A stretch of 64,000 nt of DNA from Cohnella candidum (GTDB lineage Bacteria; Bacillota; Bacilli; Paenibacillales; Paenibacillaceae). The notes under the pieces were generated by a model. It was not told the DNA's origin, did not search any database, and saw only the letters and a program-made list of their open reading frames with translations. Each line of letters opens with the position of its first letter. The first letter of the stretch is position 1. Made by a program: the position numbers and the translations under genes. The DNA is taken from positions 4,799,501 through 4,863,500 of the forward strand of contig NZ_CP033433.1 in the NCBI RefSeq assembly GCF_003713065.1. Reading direction: 5' to 3'. This document shows positions 1 through 7,714 of this stretch, one piece after another.

Positions 1-831
1 ACAGGCGTCATCGGCCAGCACCGAGACGGCCGGGCGGTCAGCTTCTCCGCCCATTTGGTCGTGGGGGCCGACGGCCGCATGTCTACCGTGCGGCTGATGG
101 CGGAGAGCGCCCGGATCTATTCGGAAACGGTGCCGATTGCTTGCTATGTCGCGTACGTCACGGAATATGAACAGGATGACGCGCCTTTGGCCGAATTTTT
201 CGAGTCCCGGGAGGGCAGCGCGGCGGTGTTTCCGACGAGCGGAGGCCGGCATGCCGTCCGGATCGTGTTTCCGCTCAGCAGCGAGGTCTGGTGCTCCCGT
301 TTCTCGGCCCATCCGGAAACCGCCTTTCCGGCATTCGTCGCGGAAGCGTTCGGCGGTACGCTTCTGCCGAAGCGTCTCAAAGCGGCGAAGATCGAGAGCG
401 TTCGGGGCGCGCAAGGCTTCGAGAACGGTTGGTACCAAGGGATGGGCGCCGGGTGGGCGCTCGCGGGAGACGCCTTGACCTGCCGAGATCCGCGTTATGG
501 GCAAGGAGTTCATGACGCTTTATACGGAGCGAAGCTGCTGGCCGCGGTTCTGTCGGATTACCATCCGAGGCACTGGGGCCGCAACTGGGAGCTGATCGGC
601 TCCGTCTACCAATCCGCGCTTGAAAAACGGCTGCTGTCCCGATTCCGCCAAGCTTGCACGCGAACGGAGGCCTTATCGGATCCGGCGCAGAAGGCGGACA
701 TCCTTCGGCGCATCGCTGCCGACCCGTCCGCGGCTCCGATATTTCTCGGCTTCATGTCCGGCATAATCGAGCCGGAGGAATGGGAGCGGGAGATCGGCCG
801 GCTGACGACGGCTCAGCCCTTGCCGCAGTGA
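1..831 (+). CDS. FAD-dependent monooxygenase / oxidoreductase, C-terminal part (5' end outside window)
   Basis: The reading frame is open from the first base, so the start codon lies upstream of the window. Early in the frame is the DG motif (VVGADGRMSTVR) of class A flavoprotein monooxygenases. Later comes the GD motif (LAGDALTCRDPRYGQG), in which the Asp contacts the FAD ribityl chain and the Pro/Gly loop covers the flavin. The N-terminal GxGxxG dinucleotide fold is missing only because of the window edge. The C-terminal ~100 residues are helical. The substrate cannot be told. Ends 63 bp before a co-oriented guanylate-kinase-like gene. Confidence 0.8.
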   Translation, partial: TGVIGQHRDGRAVSFSAHLVVGADGRMSTVRLMAESARIYSETVPIACYVAYVTEYEQDDAPLAEFFESREGSAAVFPTSGGRHAVRIVFPLSSEVWCSRFSAHPETAFPAFVAEAFGGTLLPKRLKAAKIESVRGAQGFENGWYQGMGAGWALAGDALTCRDPRYGQGVHDALYGAKLLAAVLSDYHPRHWGRNWELIGSVYQSALEKRLLSRFRQACTRTEALSDPAQKADILRRIAADPSAAPIFLGFMSGIIEPEEWEREIGRLTTAQPLPQ

Positions 832-894
832 GATATCGCAATTCGTCCCTGTCCTGCCGATATATCGGGTAAACACGGACAGGGGGAGAGGCGA

Positions 895-1461
895 ATGAAC
901 CGAGGCGACATTATCGTGTTCACGGGGACGAGCGGGGCGGGACGCAAAACGATCGCCCGGCGCGTTTCCGGGTTGTTGGGCCTGAGGCCGGTCGTTTCGG
1001 CGACGACGAGACCGCCGCGGAATCCGGAGCGGCCCGATACGGACTACCATTATGTAAGCGCGGAGACGTTCGAGAGGTGGGCCGGCGAAGGCGCTTTCGT
1101 CCAAACGGCGGAGATCGACCGCCACCGATACGGGATATTGAAACGGGAAATGGAAGAGGCGCTGGGGGCGGGACACGGCGTCAGCTTGGTGCTCAATCGG
1201 GAAGGAGCGGAGGCGGTCAAACGGCAGTACGGGGACCGTGTCATCCGAGTATTCATCTACGTAGACAAGATTACCGTCCGTGAACGGCTGGAAAGCAAGG
1301 GAGTGCGTTTCGACGTGATGGAGTCCTATTTGGACCATTACGCGGACGAGGTCACTTACCGGAAACAGTGCGAGCTCGTCTGCGAAAACGTCGACCTGGA
1401 GCGAACGGTCGAGCGGATTGCGGGCGAGCTCTCGGACGAAAAACGTTCTAATAACCGTTAA
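895..1461 (+). CDS. guanylate kinase-like P-loop kinase
   Basis: A 188-residue protein with the guanylate kinase fold. The P-loop GTSGAGRKT is near residue 11, followed by the GMP-binding ATTRPPR segment, a DYHYVSAETFERW stretch and YGI, in the order seen in Gmk (ATP + GMP to ADP + GDP). The P-loop has Arg where Gmk usually has Gly before the final Lys-Thr, and overall similarity looks moderate. This is therefore probably a paralogue rather than the housekeeping enzyme. The ATG at 895 follows a GGGGGAGAGG ribosome binding site. No partner gene indicates a specific substrate. Confidence 0.7.
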   Translation: MNRGDIIVFTGTSGAGRKTIARRVSGLLGLRPVVSATTRPPRNPERPDTDYHYVSAETFERWAGEGAFVQTAEIDRHRYGILKREMEEALGAGHGVSLVLNREGAEAVKRQYGDRVIRVFIYVDKITVRERLESKGVRFDVMESYLDHYADEVTYRKQCELVCENVDLERTVERIAGELSDEKRSNNR

Positions 1462-1477
1462 AACCGCATACAACTGA

Positions 1478-1774
1478 CTATTCGCGCAGCGTGACGACGT
1501 GAACGAGTTGAGGACCGGCGGTGATCTTGATGACCGAGTGGGCCGCGTCGTACTCGGCAAGTCCGGGACCTACGGGCGCGGAAGGGTCGGATCCGAGCAC
1601 ATAGAATACGTCGTCGGCCAGCGTCCTCAGGCAGACGGCTTTTTCGTTCTCGTCGAGACCGGTCCATTCCGTGTCGTTCATCTCGAACGTTTCGTAGAAC
1701 TGGGGGATCGTGGAGATGGCGCGCGATAAATCGTCCAAAATTTTGTCGTAGTCTCTCGTGTATTTGATGCTCAT
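1478..1774 (-). CDS. small conserved hypothetical protein
   Basis: A 98-residue acidic soluble protein with no signal peptide, membrane segment or cysteine pair. I do not recognise the family. It has its own promoter (see 1801-1829) and a clear AAGGAAG ribosome binding site before the ATG at 1774. Its 3' end faces the 3' end of the guanylate-kinase-like gene with a 16-bp gap and no obvious terminator. Codon use and GC match the neighbours, so it looks like a real, long-resident gene. Confidence 0.65.
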   Translation of the reverse strand: MSIKYTRDYDKILDDLSRAISTIPQFYETFEMNDTEWTGLDENEKAVCLRTLADDVFYVLGSDPSAPVGPGLAEYDAAHSVIKITAGPQLVHVVTLRE

Positions 1775-1800
1775 GCCGACACTTCCTTTCGTCTTGCTAC

Positions 1801-1829
1801 ATTATATGTTCTACCCGTGCTTTAGCCAA
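1801..1829 (-). promoter_or_regulatory. sigma-A promoter of the small hypothetical gene
   Basis: On the minus strand, TTGGCT (1824-1829) and TATAAT (1801-1806) are separated by exactly 17 bp, about 27 bp upstream of the ATG at 1774. Confidence 0.7.
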
Positions 1830-1858
1830 CCTTTAACTACCCGTCCAAACGGTTCTTC

Positions 1859-1887
1859 TTTCTTGTGAAGCGCTCATCCTTTATAAT
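1859..1887 (+). promoter_or_regulatory. candidate promoter of the LTA-synthase-like gene
   Basis: A perfect -10 hexamer TATAAT lies at 1882-1887, 54 bp upstream of the GTG start. The -35 at 17 bp spacing (TTTCTT, 1859-1864) is poor, so the -35 assignment is uncertain. Confidence 0.5.
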
Positions 1888-1941
1888 AGATAGGGCCGCT
1901 TTACAAAGAGAACGGGCGGAGTCTGGAAAGGGGGGGCTTCT

Positions 1942-3822
1942 GTGCGGGAATGGCACGGAACTCGGTGGTTTGCCAAGCCATTCGTGTTCTTTACCCTCAT
2001 CATGCTTTTTAAAATCTATTTGGCGAAATACGTCCTCTTCGCGGACGGATCGAACTGGCTTCCGCTGATCACGGATTTACCGGCCGTATGGGTCGTATTC
2101 TGCCTGATCGAATGGCTGGCCCCCAAACGAAAATTCGGCGCTTATCTCGCCGCGGATCTCATCCTCACCTGTGTGTATTTCGCCGTTATTATGTACTATA
2201 AATATTTCGGAGTCGTCGTTACTTATCATGCGCTGCAGCAGGTCGGCCAGGTCACGGAAGTACAGGGCAGCGTGATGTCGCTGCTGCATCCGTATTTCCT
2301 GCTGATCTTCACCGATATCGTCTTGTTCGCCATCCTCTTGGCCGCGAGCAAGGGCTTCAGGCAATGGCGCATGCAGCTTGCCGGACGGGAACCGAGACGT
2401 ATCGTCCTCAGCCTGTTTCTGCTTTCGATCACGATCTGCCTCGCGAACGTATGGCAAAGCCGGGCGAGCATGAACGAACTGAAAAAATCGGAGAACATGG
2501 GGATTATCCCTTACCAGACGGTCGAAATCGCCGCGGGGACGAAGGATGCGGTCACGGCCATGGTGACCGATCCGAAACCGCCGGTGGACGTGACTCCGGC
2601 CGCGATCGACGAGGTGAAAGGAATCACCGAGCCGTCAACGCCGCAATTTCAAGGAATCGCGAAAGGCAAAAACCTGATCGTCATCCAGATGGAGGCGTTC
2701 CAAAACTTCCTGCTGGGAGCCAAGATCGATGGGACGCCTATCACGCCGAACTTGAACGAGCTGCTCGGAAGCACGGTTTACTTTCCGCATTTCTACCAGA
2801 TGGTCGGGCAAGGCAACACGGCCGATGCGGAATTCGTGGTGAATACTTCGCTGTACGTGCCGAAGCACGGCGCCGCTTCCCAGGATTTCGGGGACCGGCT
2901 GCTGCCCAGCATGCCTCGGCTGCTCGCGTCCAACGGCTATGACACGGCTACGTTCCATACCAATGACGTGAAGTTCTGGAACCGCAAAGAGCTGTACGCG
3001 GCCCTCGGTTTCGGGAAGTATTACGACAAGCAGTTTTTCGGCGATGACGATTTGGTGTTCTTCGGTTCGTCCGACGAATTGCTGTATGAGAAGACGGCTG
3101 CCAAGCTGGCGGAGATGGATGCCGCCGATAAGCCGTTCTACGCGCAGATCATCACGATGTCCGGGCATCATCCGTTCAACATCCCGGACCGCAAAATCCG
3201 GTTCCAGCTTCCGGAGAGGTTCCAAGGCACGCTGGTCGGCGACTATATCGAAGCCCAGAACTATGCCGATTACGCGCTGGGACAATTCATCGCGAAGCTC
3301 AAGCAAAGCGGGCTTTGGGACGACAGCGTCATCGTCATCTACGGCGATCATATGGGGCTGCCGATTTATTCGCTGACGGACCATGAGAAGAAGCTCATGG
3401 AAGAAGAAGGCTTGATCGGGCGCGAGTATCGTCCGACGGAAATGATGAATATCCCGCTTATCTTGTCGGTTCCGGGGATCCAGGGGCCGAAGGTCATGCC
3501 GCAAACCGGCGGCCAGGCCGATATTTTCCCCACGGTAGCCAACTTGTTGGGCGTTTCAACCAAGGCACAGGTTCATTTCGGGGAGGATTTGCTGAATCAG
3601 TCCTCGAATTTGCTGCCCGAGCGTTATTATTTGCCTTCAGGATCGTTTATTAATAATAAAGGCATTTTCGTTCCGGGCGAGAAATTTTCCGACGGCACGC
3701 TGCTCGGCTTCGGCGGATCGCAGCCGGCCGCATCGGATGCGACGGAAGATCAATATAACAGGGCGCTCAAGCTGCTAGACATGTCGGATCGGTACGTTCA
3801 AAGCTTGCCCAAGCTGAACTGA
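1942..3822 (+). CDS. LTA synthase family sulfatase-fold membrane enzyme
   Basis: A 626-residue LtaS-type protein. Five N-terminal transmembrane helices (about residues 12-172) are followed by an extracellular alkaline-phosphatase/sulfatase domain. The domain shows IQMEAF with Glu251 as probable metal ligand, the nucleophile Thr293 in GQGNTADAEF, and a later SGHHPF histidine pair. In LtaS the Thr attacks phosphatidylglycerol to transfer glycerol-phosphate onto lipoteichoic acid. Paralogues act as primases or in stress-induced LTA synthesis. The GTG at 1942 follows AAAGGGGGGG. A PAP2 phosphatase follows 37 bp downstream, which suggests a shared lipid or envelope role. Which LtaS paralogue this is cannot be decided here. 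Confidence 0.88.
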   Translation: MREWHGTRWFAKPFVFFTLIMLFKIYLAKYVLFADGSNWLPLITDLPAVWVVFCLIEWLAPKRKFGAYLAADLILTCVYFAVIMYYKYFGVVVTYHALQQVGQVTEVQGSVMSLLHPYFLLIFTDIVLFAILLAASKGFRQWRMQLAGREPRRIVLSLFLLSITICLANVWQSRASMNELKKSENMGIIPYQTVEIAAGTKDAVTAMVTDPKPPVDVTPAAIDEVKGITEPSTPQFQGIAKGKNLIVIQMEAFQNFLLGAKIDGTPITPNLNELLGSTVYFPHFYQMVGQGNTADAEFVVNTSLYVPKHGAASQDFGDRLLPSMPRLLASNGYDTATFHTNDVKFWNRKELYAALGFGKYYDKQFFGDDDLVFFGSSDELLYEKTAAKLAEMDAADKPFYAQIITMSGHHPFNIPDRKIRFQLPERFQGTLVGDYIEAQNYADYALGQFIAKLKQSGLWDDSVIVIYGDHMGLPIYSLTDHEKKLMEEEGLIGREYRPTEMMNIPLILSVPGIQGPKVMPQTGGQADIFPTVANLLGVSTKAQVHFGEDLLNQSSNLLPERYYLPSGSFINNKGIFVPGEKFSDGTLLGFGGSQPAASDATEDQYNRALKLLDMSDRYVQSLPKLN

Positions 3823-3859
3823 ATCCAATCCGGCGATATAGAGAAAAGGGGTTGATCAA

Positions 3860-4525
3860 GTGTTTTTGCTGCGCAAGTTGGATTGGAGGAAGTACGCTCC
3901 GCTCGGCTTCATGCTGATTTTTCCGTTCCTCGGCATGATGTACAAGTGGACGAATCGGGCGGACCAGGACATCTATTCGCTCGTTACGGCTTTCGACAAG
4001 GCCATGCCGTTCGTCAAATATTTCGCGCTGCCTTATGCCGTATGGATCTTCTACATTTACGTTTGCTTGGTCTATTTCTTCAAGAAAGACGTGAACCTCT
4101 ACTATAAAGGGCTTGTCACTTACACCGTCTGCGCGCTGACCTGCTACGTCATTTACGCGTTCTTCCAGACGACGGTGCCGCGCCCCATCGTGGACGGCGA
4201 CGACCCGTTTTCGATGCTGATCCAGTTCATTTACAACCGGGACCTGCCGTTTAACTGCTTCCCGAGCATCCACTGCTTCTCGAGTTACATGGTCATGAGG
4301 CTGCTGTGGACCAGCTCTTTCCGCAACAAATGGAACATGACGCTCATCACCGGCATGTCGTCCCTGATCATCCTGTCCACCCTGTTCGTGAAACAGCACG
4401 TGGTTCTCGATGCAATGGCCGGCATTCTCCTGGTGGAGTTCGTCCTGGCGATCATGCTGGTGATCGAGACGCAGGTTCGCGTTTCCCGTCAGCGCCAACG
4501 TCAGAAAAGAACGTACGGCGCTTAA
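3860..4525 (+). CDS. PAP2-superfamily membrane phosphatase
   Basis: A 221-residue protein with about six transmembrane helices. The PAP2 phosphatase motifs are present: VPRPIV, then PSIHCF with His138, and KQHVVLD with His180 and Asp184 forming the charge relay. The motif spacing resembles the inositol-phosphorylceramide-synthase-like PAP2 subgroup. It probably dephosphorylates an undecaprenyl or lipid phosphate at the outer membrane face, but the substrate is inferred. The GTG at 3860 is preceded by GAAAAGGGG. It is probably co-transcribed with the LTA-synthase-like gene. The transcript ends in the hairpin at 4529-4566. Confidence 0.82.
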   Translation: MFLLRKLDWRKYAPLGFMLIFPFLGMMYKWTNRADQDIYSLVTAFDKAMPFVKYFALPYAVWIFYIYVCLVYFFKKDVNLYYKGLVTYTVCALTCYVIYAFFQTTVPRPIVDGDDPFSMLIQFIYNRDLPFNCFPSIHCFSSYMVMRLLWTSSFRNKWNMTLITGMSSLIILSTLFVKQHVVLDAMAGILLVEFVLAIMLVIETQVRVSRQRQRQKRTYGA

Positions 4526-4528
4526 CCG

Positions 4529-4566
4529 AAAAAACGGGCTGTTCCCCAAGGGGACAGCCCGTTTTT
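4529..4566. terminator. bidirectional rho-independent terminator
   Basis: A long inverted repeat (AAAACGGGCTGT/ACAGCCCGTTTT arms) with A and T runs on both sides. It sits between the convergent PAP2 and tetR genes and can serve both. Confidence 0.9.
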
Positions 4567-4570
4567 CATT

Positions 4571-5194
4571 TTATGATTCCGCATCCGAAAGCGGGAGAAG
4601 GCACATTTGCCGGTAATTGTTCTTCATTTGCTGAGTGGTATACCCTTGTTCCCGCTTGATGTAAAAATGGCCGTGCGGCGCCATGGCGCAGATCAGCGCA
4701 TGCGCCGTAAGGAGCGGGACGGGCGGAGAGGCTTCCTCTCGTTTCGCCCAGATCTCGGTCAGCAGCTCCGCGATCCGGTCCCGAAGAAACAGATAGAGAG
4801 GGGTCTGGAAGAAGGAGCCGGAACGGTTGTCGTCGCTTTCCTTGATATGATGGGCCTGGATGGTCAGGATCAAATCCGCTTTCTTCTCGATCGCGTCGAT
4901 CCACGAGTCGAGAAGCCATCCCAGCCGTTCTTCCGCCGGCGACTCGCGATGTTCCGCCAAGTACTCCTGTGCTTCCTCCAAGAAGGTTTCGCTGTAGTTC
5001 TGGATCATATCGAGGCATAAATCGCCCTTGTGGGCGTATCTTCGGTAAAGCGTTCCTTGCCCGATTCCGGCGGTCTTGGCGATTTGGTGCATGCTGACTC
5101 CGGTGACGCCGTGTTCGTCGAAGAGGCACTCGGCGGTTCGGAGAATCAGTTTGCGGTGTTCGGCAGCGTCTTTGCGTTCTACCCGAGCAGGCAT
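4571..5194 (-). CDS. TetR-family repressor of the adjacent efflux pump
   Basis: A 207-residue TetR regulator. The N-terminal helix-turn-helix (about residues 15-55, VSMHQIAKTAGIGQGTLYRRY) is followed by a variable ligand-binding helical domain. The start is set at the ATG at 5194, not an upstream in-frame ATG at 5239, because GGAGGG lies 7 nt before it. The gene is divergent from a QacA/EmrB transporter. The 209-bp gap holds two palindromes (5232-5247, 5266-5279), so it probably represses both itself and the pump until a lipophilic or cationic ligand binds. The ligand is not readable from the sequence. Confidence 0.88.
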   Translation of the reverse strand: MPARVERKDAAEHRKLILRTAECLFDEHGVTGVSMHQIAKTAGIGQGTLYRRYAHKGDLCLDMIQNYSETFLEEAQEYLAEHRESPAEERLGWLLDSWIDAIEKKADLILTIQAHHIKESDDNRSGSFFQTPLYLFLRDRIAELLTEIWAKREEASPPVPLLTAHALICAMAPHGHFYIKREQGYTTQQMKNNYRQMCLLPLSDAES

Positions 5195-5231
5195 GTTCCG
5201 TCCCTCCGCGATGGCAATTTTCGATTGACAT

Positions 5232-5279
5232 CCGGACAATTGTCCGGTAACATCGAATTATAAAGCGGACAGTTGTCCG
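5232..5279. promoter_or_regulatory. paired TetR operators between repressor and efflux gene
   Basis: A perfect 16-bp palindrome CCGGACAATTGTCCGG lies at 5232-5247. A second site, CGGACAGTTGTCCG, lies at 5266-5279 with 6-bp arms. The centres are 33 bp apart, about three helical turns, so dimers would sit on one DNA face. A TATAAT-like box readable on both strands (5257-5264) lies between them. Confidence 0.8.
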
Positions 5280-5403
5280 TTTTTCTTGGTCTTATTTCTC
5301 CGTAGATGCCCGGTACCCCTATCTTACCGTCATCTCAAGCGACGGTCAATTTAGGGCAGAGAGGCAGCGCGGAGGCAGGTTTCAGGAGGATAGGAGGATA
5401 TCC

Positions 5404-6909
5404 ATGTCAGCGAACGCAAGCAATGCACCCGCAGAGGGCTCTTTGTCCATGCGGCAGATTCTCGGCCCGCTCGTGGCCATCATCATCGGCATTTTCATGG
5501 TCATTCTGGACGGCACGGCCGTCAACGTCGCGTTGCCGCAATTAATGAAGGAATTCAAATTGACGGACCTGTCGCTCGTCCAATGGACGGTCACGGGTTA
5601 CGCCCTCGCGCAAGCCGCCGTCATTCCGCTGGCCGGCTGGCTGTCGGACCGTTTCGGCGCGAAACGCGTTTTCCTTATTTCCATCGCGATGTTCACGATC
5701 GGATCAGGGCTGTGCGCCTTGGCCAACTCGGTCGAGATGCTGATCGTGTTTCGCGTCATCCAAGGCTTGGGCGGCGGAGTGGTAGCTCCGATCGCGATGG
5801 CTTTCATCTACCGGCTGGCGCCTCCCGGCAAAGTCGGCCAGGTCATGGGCATGATGGGGATTCCGATCCTGCTCGCGCCGGCGCTGGGTCCCGTTCTCGG
5901 GGGCTTGCTGGTGGAAAAGGCGACGTGGGAATGGATTTTCATGCTCAATCTGCCGATCGGCGTCCTCGGCATCCTGATCGGGATCCGCTCGCTTCCGAAC
6001 ATCGCGCGTCAATCGGTGCCGGGCCTCGACATGCTGGGCATTCTGCTGGCTCCGATCGCTTTCGCGGCGCTGGTATACGGCGTTTCCGAAGGCGGATCGA
6101 TCGACCCGCTCACGCACAAAGCCCAGTGGACCTCCACGGATGCGATCGTCGGCATGACCGTCGGCGCGGTTGCGCTCCTGCTTTTCATCGTTTTCGAGCT
6201 GCGCCATAAGAACCCGCTTCTGGAGCTCAAAGTGTTCCGTTCCGGCAATTTCAGCCGAGGCATCATCGTGCAATGGATTTCCCAAATGGCGATGTTCGGC
6301 ACGATGTTCCTCGTTCCGCTGTTCCTGCAGCAGGCGCAAGGCTACACGCCGATCAAGACCGGTTTGCTCATGCTCCCGCAGGCGCTGGCTTCCGCGTTCT
6401 TCATGCCGATCGGCGGCAAGCTGTCCGACAAGTTCGGAGCGCGACCGCTCGTGCTCGCCGGCATGACGGTCACGACGGTCGCCGCGTTCCTGCTCTCCAA
6501 CATTTCCGCGGATTCCTCCGACATGGCGATCATGCTTCCGCTCGCATTGCTCGGAGCCGGCATGGGACTGTTCATGATGCCGCTGAACACGCACTTGATG
6601 CAATCCGCTCCGCAAAACCTGGTCGGACGCGTCACTTCGTTGACGAACGCAACGCAGCAAGTCGTCATGTCGTTCGCGGTCGCGGGATTGACGACGGTTT
6701 CGGCTTCCCGGTTTAACGACATGGTGATTCAGAAGGGGGCCCCGACTCCGGAGACGGCTTTGGCTTACCAAGCGGACGCCTTCGGTTATACCTTCGGCAT
6801 TCTCGTGTACGTCGCGATCGTCGGAGGCTTGCTCGGCATCCTGCTGACCCGTCCGAAGTACCGGCCGTCCGAAGGCGGGCAAGCCGCCGAAATTCAAATG
6901 ATGCATTAA
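5404..6909 (+). CDS. DHA2-family (EmrB/QacA) 14-TM drug efflux MFS transporter
   Basis: A 501-residue protein with 14 predicted transmembrane helices. Motif A in the first cytoplasmic loop reads GWLSDRFGAKR, and Asp is retained in the first helix (VILDGTAVNVALP), typical of proton-coupled DHA2 drug exporters. It probably extrudes lipophilic cations or antibiotics. The ATG at 5404 follows AGGAGGATAGGAGG. The divergent TetR gene and paired operators imply substrate-induced expression. A strong terminator follows at 6940-6977. Confidence 0.88.
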   Translation: MSANASNAPAEGSLSMRQILGPLVAIIIGIFMVILDGTAVNVALPQLMKEFKLTDLSLVQWTVTGYALAQAAVIPLAGWLSDRFGAKRVFLISIAMFTIGSGLCALANSVEMLIVFRVIQGLGGGVVAPIAMAFIYRLAPPGKVGQVMGMMGIPILLAPALGPVLGGLLVEKATWEWIFMLNLPIGVLGILIGIRSLPNIARQSVPGLDMLGILLAPIAFAALVYGVSEGGSIDPLTHKAQWTSTDAIVGMTVGAVALLLFIVFELRHKNPLLELKVFRSGNFSRGIIVQWISQMAMFGTMFLVPLFLQQAQGYTPIKTGLLMLPQALASAFFMPIGGKLSDKFGARPLVLAGMTVTTVAAFLLSNISADSSDMAIMLPLALLGAGMGLFMMPLNTHLMQSAPQNLVGRVTSLTNATQQVVMSFAVAGLTTVSASRFNDMVIQKGAPTPETALAYQADAFGYTFGILVYVAIVGGLLGILLTRPKYRPSEGGQAAEIQMMH

Positions 6910-6939
6910 CCGCATGGCGAAATTCCCGGTAAAATGGAC

Positions 6940-6977
6940 GACCCCCGCAGGCTTTAAGCCCAGCGGGGGTCTTTTAT
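6940..6977 (+). terminator. rho-independent terminator after the efflux gene
   Basis: A GACCCCCGC / GCGGGGGTC 9-bp stem followed by CTTTTATTT. Confidence 0.9.
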
Positions 6978-7579
6978 TTAGGGGATCCGCGGCGCAGCAA
7001 CGAAAGCGCGTGTCCGGATCCGGTAGCGTAACCGTATGATTTTTCGTCATTCACGAGCACGAAAACAACGATAGCCCTGCCTCTCCATCGTTCTTGCGGC
7101 TCCTAGGCCGCTCCAGTGAGAGTTCGTGTATTCCTTCCAGCAGCCGATTGATTTCAAGGAATGTGGTTGGACAAGAGGAGGATTGTCCTTACGAGGAAAA
7201 ATCTGAGGGTTACTTTCTACGATATTTCATTATATAGTAGGGAAGTTCAAACGTCAAATGCGCTGACATATCCATGCAGTTCTGTTAATGAAACAAACGA
7301 AAAAGCCGGTCGACAGGCATATTCGTGTCCAGAAAGCAATTTGGCTAGTTTTTGTACATTGCCGTATTTTTATGCACGGTATAAATATTCTGCTTTTTCA
7401 GCATGATTCTTAAATTGCGTGGAAAACTTGATTTATCGGGCTTTTTGAGGCGGGCAACAAAATGCGCTATACGTTTGCGCTCATAAAATTCCGTTCGTGT
7501 AATCGCTTTCGGTAAGATTATGGTAAATTACCTTCACTTTACCGTGTTAGGTAATGTAACATACAGAAATTAAACGATT
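6978..7579. other. long AT-rich non-coding leader region upstream of opp
   Basis: About 600 bp without a convincing gene. From about 7160 on it is clearly more AT-rich than the flanking DNA. A 7-bp GGATCCG/CGGATCC stem lies at 6983-7021. The inverted elements ATTACC and GGTAAT (about 7527-7555) lie just upstream of the opp promoter. An 81-codon frame at 7161-7406 has no family-like composition and no good ribosome binding site. I see no T-box or known riboswitch motif. Confidence 0.5.
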
Positions 7580-7608
7580 GCAGATCACGAACAATGGTAG
7601 TACTATTT
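7580..7608 (+). promoter_or_regulatory. sigma-A promoter of the opp operon
   Basis: TTGCAG (7580-7585), a 17-bp spacer, then TACTAT (7603-7608). This leaves a 5' leader of about 100 nt containing a GGGACC/GGTCCC hairpin near 7647. Confidence 0.65.
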
Positions 7609-7714
7609 AATTTGTTCGATCCTGATGTGAGCCATCCTTGCGACGGGACCCTTGGTCCCATGCTTGGCAGATGCTAGCGCAAGTCGAACGAAAATATTAG
7701 GAGGGGTTTAAGGA

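Noticed and set aside
6983..7021. GGATCC-containing stem as a regulatory hairpin
   Set aside because: Only 7 bp with a 25-nt loop, directly after a terminator and far from any start; likely chance.
7161..7406. An 81-codon frame upstream of opp
   Set aside because: Cys/Ser/Tyr-rich composition without family resemblance, no good ribosome binding site, and located in the AT-rich region.
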